Part shown: one piece after another, positions 56,713 to 64,000 of the stretch
How positions within the stretch are numbered: the first letter of the stretch is position 1
Layout: each line of letters opens with the position of its first letter
Assembly: GCA_009617715.1 (NCBI GenBank)
Contig: VTFK01000094.1
Coordinates: 248,001 to 312,000, forward strand
Origin: Plectrocnemia conspersa
Taxonomy: Eukaryota > Arthropoda > Insecta > Trichoptera > Polycentropodidae
DNA: 64,000 nucleotides
Direction: 5' to 3'
Notes under the pieces: generated by a model
What the model saw: the letters and a program-made list of their open reading frames with translations, nothing else
Told to the model about the DNA's origin: nothing
Database searches by the model: none
Translations under genes and position numbers: made by a program

Positions 56713-59700
56713 TTACAACGGTCTCGGATCGTATGGTGTGCCGTTTAAACCGACGTATCTATTGTTCTTTCTATGAACGAAGCCTGACTCGGGTGAAGTG
56801 TTATAATATATTACTCTTCGAATACCAAAGGGATCTACGTATCCAAAGCTTCCAGCTCTAGTGGTTCCTCCAGAATTCTCTTCTTCGTGATACTGCTTAG
56901 GCAAGTAATATCTGAAGCCATTACTCGTCAAAGAAACTCCATCGTATGTAGGATATTGCGGATCGTAACCATTGCCAATTCCCCTATAAACATTAGGACT
57001 GATGTTTTGGTATCTAGCTGGAATTCTTGTGCTTTGATATCTATTTCTATATTGATCGACTCTCTCTACGGGTGTGTTTTCAGCGCTGTATGGATCTAGA
57101 TTTAAACTATTTGTGGAATAGTCTCTATCTGTATTGTCGTAGTTTGGTGAGATGTAATATTGCTGAGGCTTTGTGTAAGTTTGATACTTTCTTCGATAAT
57201 CTCCAATGGAGTTCGATGTGATTGCTACAATCGGAGTTGGCGCTGATGATACATCATAATTTTCTGAAGAAGTCGGAGGGTTGAAGGTCGATGATTCTGG
57301 AGAATAGACGGTAGACGGATGATCTGAATATGACGCTATAGGAGCGACTGTTGGTCTAAAATCGAAAACGGGCTTCTCTGTGTTGCTGTCTATCGAATTT
57401 GGCGAAATGTAAACTTGAGGAGTGACTGGTGGTAGATAGGCGTTTATTGTCGGCCTCGGCGTGGTTGTTGTGGTGGTTGTAGTGCTGATTATCACTGCTT
57501 TGGGAGGAGAAATCAAACCGTCTTTGACTAAAATTCCAGCTTGTGGAGGCACATTCTTGCTAGACTTGATGGCTTCCTGAAAGAGATAAATATTTTTTAA
57601 TTGCTTGTTGAATGGCTTAGATAATTTTGGTTGGATAAAATGTGATAAAATGAAACCTGTATCGGTCTGTTTTGACCGACGTATACGGTCTTTGACTTGA
57701 GAATTCTGTAGCCCTGATTGTCGGCTATGTAATCTCTGAGACGGAGGTAACCATCGGCGTCGATCCATCCATAAGAACCTATAAAACAGATGTATCTTAA
57801 ATTAATGTTGAATAATTAACAGATTTATTCGACGCGTCATGTTTTTTGAGGCTAACCCATGGAACGGGTATTATCTACTCCTTTTGATTTCCGATGCTTA
57901 ACCCTTTCACCGTGGCTGATATTTTTGCGCTATTTCGAAATTTGTTGATACGAGGGGAACCTTTCATGCCATATTTAAAAAAATATTATGGTTCAATAAA
58001 TTCAAGTGATTAACGGCTTTAAATTATACTAAATGACCATATTATTAGGCTCGAAGTTTTATGGCACCTTTAGGTGCCCAATGAGTACTAGCAATTTTTT
58101 TGATGACTTCTATAAAAGCCATCCGCAGTGAAAGGGTTAAAGACATGTTTTGTTCTATCAACCGCAAAAAATTAAAACTCACTATACTGCTATATATGAA
58201 ATGAAAGTTTCTACTGTATGAAACAAATAGTATAACTTTTTTTCTTTCTTAGAATAGAGATCAAAGCGTTTTTTTCTACACATGTATAGAAATCGTAAAA
58301 TGGCAACGTAATTTTTTTCCGGCGTAACAAAGCCATTTATTATGTAATAAATTTAGTTTGACTCACATTAACTCTTCAATGGTTTAAGAAGATGCTTTTT
58401 AATTTCTTTGTAAATATTTAAAAAAAAAAAAATAATAAATATATGTAAATTAATTAGTAGAGACATCTATTTCAGAAAAATTGTGATAGATGCTTAAAAT
58501 CATATTATATGTGAAAAAATGCTGAAATGGTAAAATTCGCATATAGTTTTTTTTCTCATTTAAAAATTTTTTGATTTTACACGTACAAAGTGTGCAAAAT
58601 ATTTTTTTTCCAAAAAGGTTTTAGTTTAATTTATTAATGACCCAGTGATAAAATTAATCGTAAATTAATTGCTCTTATAAAGAGGAAGTGATGAAAATAG
58701 TAAGTTTCGTTTTTTTATAGTAATATAAAATCTGTGTTTTAATCAGGTGCGTACAGTCCATCCAAGATATGAACGCTCATTGCTACAGTATTGGTGAGAG
58801 AATATAATAGGGTGACCATGTGAAATTTAACGTTAAATTAATTTTTCCTATTTTAATTTAATTTGTTGAAGATAATGTAAAATATCACTTTCTTACTTAT
58901 TTTATTTATTTATATACATATTTAACTCAAAAACACGATAGCAGTTTTGGAATCACTCTCTAGGTTGAATATCTGTTTAATATAATATTTTTTAAAAATA
59001 CCAATAGAATTATAAAAAAAAGTTTAAAAATACCAATAGAATTACAGGAATTGTTCTATTGATTAAAAAATAACACAACATGACAATAATTTAAAATAAA
59101 AATATAATATATTATAATTTTTAATTCAATTTCCAACGTATGGTCACCCTACCATTAAAACACCCCTGATTTAGTGCTGGTAATGTTCTCCTATCGGTTT
59201 AAACAAATTCGCGGAAAACTGTATATGTATGCATGCATGCGTACACACACCCTTGTTTCCAACACAACGATGATGAGCGTTAACATCTTGGACGGACTAT
59301 ACAGTGAGATCCATTCCTTTTCGCTCGCTCGCATGTTAAGCGACGAGAGTGAGTACATCTTATATAATTTTAGCCAATTTTATAAGATGTTGCAATTTCC
59401 ATATTGATGCTGCAGCATCGAAGTGACTATAATAAATCAGTTTCTGTGTAGTAGGTATTATCATGAGTAGAGTTATTATCGAGAAAAATGCATATAGTTC
59501 CATTCACAGCAGGTAGTAAGAAAAGGAACAAAGATTTCCTGTTAAATACGTTAAATATATTGTTTTATGAGAGATTTTACAAATCATGATTAGCGAATCA
59601 TATTAATATCTTATTTAAGAATTTAAAATAAATTAAATTATTAATCTTAGCGTTCGTTTACATTTTAATGATTAACAATAATATAATATAAACGCATAAA

Positions 59701-60262
59701 TATTAACACAAAATGTCGAGAAATGAAAACATAGGGAAATTATAAACAGTTATTATGAGTAAAGAGTGAATAAAGATTTATTGTAAATAGGAAAAATTAC
59801 AACATAAACTGTTAAAAATTAGGGCGATAATTTTATATCTTAGTTGCACCAGAGTATTTTAATAATTAAATTGTTTTAAATATGAATGCTAGGATATTAA
59901 AGATGACAGAAAAACTAAGCGTCCATCGATCTCTAAAAATTTTATATAATATATAATTGCTTTTCGCAAATGAATCTACACTAATCAAAGAAGTTTTATA
60001 AGACGATTGTCAAAATATCAAATGCTTCAGATTTTTTTTAACAATGCTTTGATAAAATAAAGAGGGAAATTTCCGTACTTTTATTAATTTAAGAATACCA
60101 ACCTATGACCGTTCCATCTTGAAGCCGCTTTTCTTTTCTGTATTGTCCACTCTGCGTTTGGTACTTGAAATACCTTTCAGGCCCTTCATCCGTCTGTATG
60201 TGATATTGATTACTTGTCTCACCACTCGATTGAGAAGTGCGAGCAGTCTCCATGCAGCACAT
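56713..60262 (-). CDS. RR-type chitin-binding cuticle protein, 5'-incomplete
   Basis: Extracellular cuticle protein with the Rebers-Riddiford domain. Exons on the minus strand are 60262-60103, 57778-57657 and 57576-56713, joining in frame with GT/AG sites (382 codons visible, stop TAG or TAA at the 56713 end). The RR domain begins at residue 20 (YHIQTDEGPERYFKYQTQSG) and continues through EKRLQDGTVIG, SYGWIDADGYLRLRDYIADN and QGYRILKSKTVYVG, covering the G-x-Y-x-W-x-DADG...YIAD-x-x-GY core. The C-terminal 285 residues are rich in Pro, Ser, Thr, Tyr and Asn, with a TTTTTTTT run and PQVYISPNS/QQYYISPNY motifs. They end RYVGLNGTPYDPRPL. No signal peptide is in the first visible exon, so another exon must lie further upstream, probably beyond 60262 or outside the window. 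Intron 1 (2.3 kb) contains two mobile elements. The exact CPR member is unknown. Confidence 0.85.
57902..58136. mobile_element. piggyBac-type MITE with CCCTTT ends
   Basis: TTAA at 57898-57901 and 58137-58140 flank a 235-bp non-coding element. The ends are CCCTTTCACCGTGGCTG and, reverse-complemented, CCCTTTCACTGCGGATG. TTAA plus CCCTTT-type terminal repeats are typical of piggyBac-related MITEs. It lies in intron 1 of the cuticle gene. Its ends differ from both other TTAA families in this window. Confidence 0.9.
58752..59301. mobile_element. Inverted-repeat element of about 550 bp
   Basis: The left arm, TACAGTCCATCCAAGATATG then AACGCTCATTG (58752-58782), matches the reverse complement of the right end, where GATGAGCGTTAACATCTTGG is followed by ACGGACTATA (59272-59301). 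A second inverted pair, TAGGGTGACCAT (58808-58819) and ATGGTCACCCTA (59140-59151), lies inside the first. The right arm is repeated at 33508-33656. Non-coding; class unknown, possibly foldback-like. Confidence 0.75.
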
Positions 60263-62859
60263 CTGAAACGAAAAACATTATTATCATTATTTAATTGGTA
60301 ATAAAAAAACATAAACCTATAGAAGTGGAGCAGCTCTTCGTCTACTCAGTCACAGTTTAGTACGTCGTTCAGACTACAATAAAAATAATCTGAAATTCGA
60401 CCCGCAGGATGATTACCTTATTTGGTGATTATTTTTGTAGACCATAATTATTATTCATTGTCAAAATGTTTACAGATGTATCATGACGCGATTCTGTTAT
60501 TGCGACATGTTTTTTTTACTTTGACGTTTTCATTTTCTAAGCCGTACAATACTATAGTTTGACCGTGAAAGTGCTTAGCATTCAACGCGTGTCGTCTTTG
60601 TAATAAAAGGTACACCTTATATCGGTATCTGTGACAGGATGAATCATACGATACGCACAGAATCTAATATTGACGTTTATCCAATGTCGACCGTGGTCTA
60701 GTGTTACAAACTTGACCATGAAACCGGTGACGATTTTTCAACAGAATCTGTTTTGAGCCCCTAATATGGCATTGACAACATGCATGCAAATTTTGGATAA
60801 GCTCATCGATAATAATCAACATAACGCAGCAATATTATTTTTTTCGATGTTTGGGAACATATGTTTTGAAAATAGATTTATCAATTCATGGCACGTGCAA
60901 GAGAAGAACAATGCGTCATGTAATATAGGGCTCGGCCTTCTATTCACCGAGAATTTATTATAAAAAGATGAAAGAGATCTACCGACGACGAAGAATGTTG
61001 ATTATGATCGTAATTGAAAGTGAAAATTTGTCTTATAAATATTTATAAGTTCACTAAATGCAATTACATTATAAAATTTGACTCCACAGTGTTCGATCGC
61101 TGCATGAGAATTATGTGGATATGAACCAATGAACCGCAAAATTGTTTCCCTGGTTTGAATTTTTCAACATTTATTGACTGTTATTGACCTCTAGATGAGC
61201 ATAAAAAAAGGCGTAGAAAAAGCATCTGGTTATTATTGGAAGGATATGGCATTTTAAAAATGTTAATTTAGATCGTGGGAAATTATTATAAATTCTAATA
61301 AACCAGTTCTTATATATTTTGTATTCAACGTATGTGTTTTTTTACTGTTATTATTGTCATAGAAATACTAACATCTTAATTTTATAATACAGTGAATAGT
61401 TAATGAAAGTATTGAATGGAATCAGTGGATCTGTTTATACCGGAATGATGTTTCACTTAATAAAATGTGGCATTTATTAAATTACTCACGTACTTATTGC
61501 CGTTTCAAGTCCAATTGATCTGTTTGCTCTTGAAACACCTCTTTATTATTATATCATTATTGCGACCATTAGACCAAACTGTTTGACAGGTGAAGTCTTT
61601 GTTCGATTTTTTGCCTGGTGGGTGGTACGAGTCCGATTATGGCGTGTACCGAGGCGTGGTGTATCTGCGATATTGCAAATAAATTACACCCATTTTTCAC
61701 GGCTTCACGGTTTTCTTATGTCACGTCTATGGGATGTTATGTCACATGAATGTCATGTGGCAAGGTTCCAATCGGTGCGATTATTGTTATTACACATTAT
61801 GAAGATATATGTATATATTATAAAATTATTACATTCCGTGAAGTATGAAATTGTCTAAGAGACTAATGGTAATAATGTGCTGGGGTTTGCAGTATCGGCG
61901 AGGTCGTAAAATGACATGGTTTGTTGAGACCTCTTCGCATATTGTTTAGATTTTTATGAATAAAACATGGCGTGCACTGCATGCATTTTAATGATAGAGA
62001 TTATTCATAAAATACGATATAAATACATGCTGTAAAGGAAAAACAAGCTTTGCACATTATCTAGATCTAGCAAGGTATTTCAAATATATGATATTATTGT
62101 TTTTATCTGTAAGATTTTATCAGGAGAGGATGAAGTAATTAAAAACGTATTAATCTTTATAATTCAATAATATACATATTCAATACAAAAACATATAATT
62201 TAATAATATACACAACTATGAACAAATTTAAAATTAACACATGATTTTACACTTTTTAATTAAAAAAATATATTAAAGTGTAATTATATTTTACCATGTT
62301 ACGCGAAAATTATCATTAAATAATATAAAAAAATGCAGCATACTATCTACCTTCGTTGCTTTAATAAAAAATATCATCCTCTAAAAATAATCTTGAGGCA
62401 AAAATCAGCTTAAAATGCATTCAATATATGTATATGCTGTTTATGTTTCAAAATCACTTTTATTATAAAGGGTTTTCCATTATCATTACTTTATAACCTT
62501 CATTTTAGTTTTCAGTAAGATAAATGTTCAGGGACTTTGTATATGCATGATAAAAGACATGTAGAGCTATGAACGTTTTAAAAAATTGTGAAGAATGTAT
62601 TAGGTATTCCAAAAATAATGTCTTTTTTTTAACATTTATGATTTTACATATAGTCGTGCTTTGCCACAATCCGATATTAAAACAAAAATTGGATGCCAAA
62701 ATTTACGTTGGCAGAATTTTTACTAAGTGAAAAATTTATACAAAATTTCTTTAAAAAAATTCAAAACTACGACCCCTAGACATTTGTGAAGTGGTAGATG
62801 ATTCATTTGATATCCGTAAATATCAAAGAAAGCTTAAAAAACGATATCAAGAATAGTCA
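60263..62859. other. Upstream of the RR cuticle gene, no gene recognised
   Basis: 2.6 kb of AT-rich DNA. It may contain the missing first exon of the cuticle gene, but I found no convincing signal-peptide ATG exon on the minus strand. Small ORFs at 60766-60963 and 61583-61858 show no family features. Confidence 0.4.
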
Positions 62860-63110
62860 AAGATGGACAATGAGGGATTGTGCATTACGAAACTCTAAAA
62901 TATGGCTAAAAATAACTTCAAACTTTTAATGTGTTTAGCTAGATCGTCTGCACGAAGAAGTAAAAAATGGTCTGCACTTGTCAACAGAAGTAAAATAGTT
63001 TTACAACACGATAATGTGAAAGTAAGGCTTAACAATGGAAGTTACCCATAAGTACCTGGAAAACTACCCAAAATTGACAATATGTTCTACCCCACGCAAA
63101 AAATGTATTG
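62860..63110 (+). mobile_element. Decayed mariner transposase, C-terminal part
   Basis: Across frames it reads VHYETLKYG, then LDRLHEEVKNGLHLST and, after a shift, VNRSKIVLQHDNVK. These match the mariner landmarks YELL, QLDRL and NRK-x-VVFHHDNARPH, including the second catalytic Asp. The Pro-His following that Asp is lost. Inactive fragment. Confidence 0.75.
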
Positions 63111-64000
63111 TTCTGTAAACATTTGTTAACGATCGCTAAAAATGGCTATCCGGATGTTTCCTTTTTAAAGCGTAAACACATTTCGTGGGTGTGTCCAAGA
63201 GAAAATGCAATTGGCTCACCAGCATCCTCATCTGCGATTCGCCAGAGATCAAATTATCAATATAAAATATGTGCGGACGAAAGAAGACGCGGTGAGAGGC
63301 GCATCAGAAGAGACGCGTTGGACAGAGAGACAGATTACAGACATCGATAATTTAACTCGACACTTAAGCAAAGTCTCTCTGATTTCTAAGACCTACCATT
63401 TTGACTCCACCACCGGATACCGGCCAAGTCGCATAAAAGCTCGAATGGGTGCCCGGTCAATTTACCATAAGACTCGTTTTTTATTAAAAAAAATAATTAA
63501 AAATTTTTTTTAAATGCAAATTAAACTTTTAAACACTTTTTGCATACGACATTTTTCAATAAGATTTTATTTTGCAATGTTATGACACTTTTAATTTTTA
63601 CATTGGCCGCCATTTTGAAAAAAAAAATTAAATATATTTTTCATACGAAACGTAACAGTTCTATATGATACTAAAAATGTAATTTTTAATCTTTAAAACC
63701 AAGCAGTTAAGAGCGTTAACTCTTCTGAAAGTCGCAAAATGGCTCGTATGGGGGGTCCGATCGAACTGATATATCGCTTGTTTTGAAGCAAAAAACTATT
63801 TTTTATATATTTTATTTAGATGAAGTTTAGGCTTTTAAACGTTTCATATATAGCAATCTATTCGTTAAAATTTTAACCTACTGAGTTATGAGTGTTTAAG
63901 TTTTTATACTAGTCACCATTTTGCAAAAATTGACACATTGGATTTTGCTAACAAACATATACAGGGTGCTCAAGAATTCTATACTGTCACCAAAATTCAA
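63111..64000. other. Right edge of the window, probable mobile-element DNA
   Basis: Two overlapping frames (63108-63350 and 63205-63513) cover a GC-richer block that I cannot assign. Between 63600 and 63930 the words GCCGCCATTTTG, GCAAAATGGC and CACCATTTTGC recur. The sequence ACAGGGTGCTCAAGAATTC near 63961 resembles the outer end of Tc1/mariner-type elements. An element may continue beyond the window. Confidence 0.35.

Noticed and set aside
57657..57778. MDRRRWLPPSQ start for the cuticle protein at 57768
   Set aside because: That reading is out of frame in the RR exon and runs through an intron. The RR frame (SYGWIDADGY) joins both neighbouring exons.
60103..60312. Minus-strand 69-codon frame reading LLALLNRVVRQVINITYRRM
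   Set aside because: Wrong frame of the cuticle RR exon; the frame with the RR consensus is offset from it.

Overview
This window is nuclear DNA from an insect. The evidence is split genes with GT/AG introns, AT-rich intergenic DNA, insect-type cuticle proteins, an ecdysteroid-type P450 and many class II transposons. I could not fix the order; nothing here behaves like a bacterial or viral sequence.

Host genes, left to right: (1) the 3' part of SRRM1/SRm160 (+, 1-3167), an RS-domain splicing co-activator; (2) a yurt/EPB41L5-like FERM protein (-, 5851-7495), lacking its N-terminus and broken by two single-base frame shifts; (3) sphingomyelin synthase-related protein SMSr/SAMD8 (+, five exons, 8643-16376); (4) a small three-exon coiled-coil protein of unknown function (+, 17834-18383); (5) an SH3BGRL/Sh3beta thioredoxin-fold protein (+, four exons, 21677-34941) with a 12.5 kb first intron; (6) a mitochondrial-clan cytochrome P450 closest to CYP302A1/disembodied (+, eight exons, 38610-43317); (7) and (8) two paralogous secreted poly-proline proteins with YPPA-x-x-YGPPP repeats (-, 43443-44357 and 50991-52759), each with a first coding exon that is only the ATG; (9) an RR-type chitin-binding cuticle protein (-, 56713-60262), whose signal peptide exon was not found.

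Mobile DNA is the most striking content. Intron 1 of the SH3BGRL gene holds a piggyBac-type element, 22314-31013, with exact 16-bp terminal inverted repeats and TTAA on both sides. Its transposase gene is split by a P-element/THAP9-like transposon (24052-27984, opposite strand, with terminal repeats and a 7-bp target duplication). Its right end has been amplified into four tandem units of about 470-506 bp, each carrying a decayed or intact copy of the terminal repeat. A TTAA-flanked miniature element of another family starts 18 bp beyond its right end, and related copies lie at 4695-5158 and 10700-11192. Other finds are two hAT elements with 8-bp target duplications, a CCCTTT-type piggyBac MITE, an inverted-repeat element, a Tc1 remnant and several decayed mariner copies.

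The host genes do not form a pathway. SRRM1 acts in splicing, yurt in epithelial polarity, SMSr in ER ceramide sensing, CYP302A1 in ecdysteroid synthesis, and the poly-proline and RR proteins probably in cuticle. Exon boundaries were placed by reading frame, splice dinucleotides and protein-family continuity, without transcript data. Several frame breaks in GC-rich or low-complexity coding DNA may be assembly errors.
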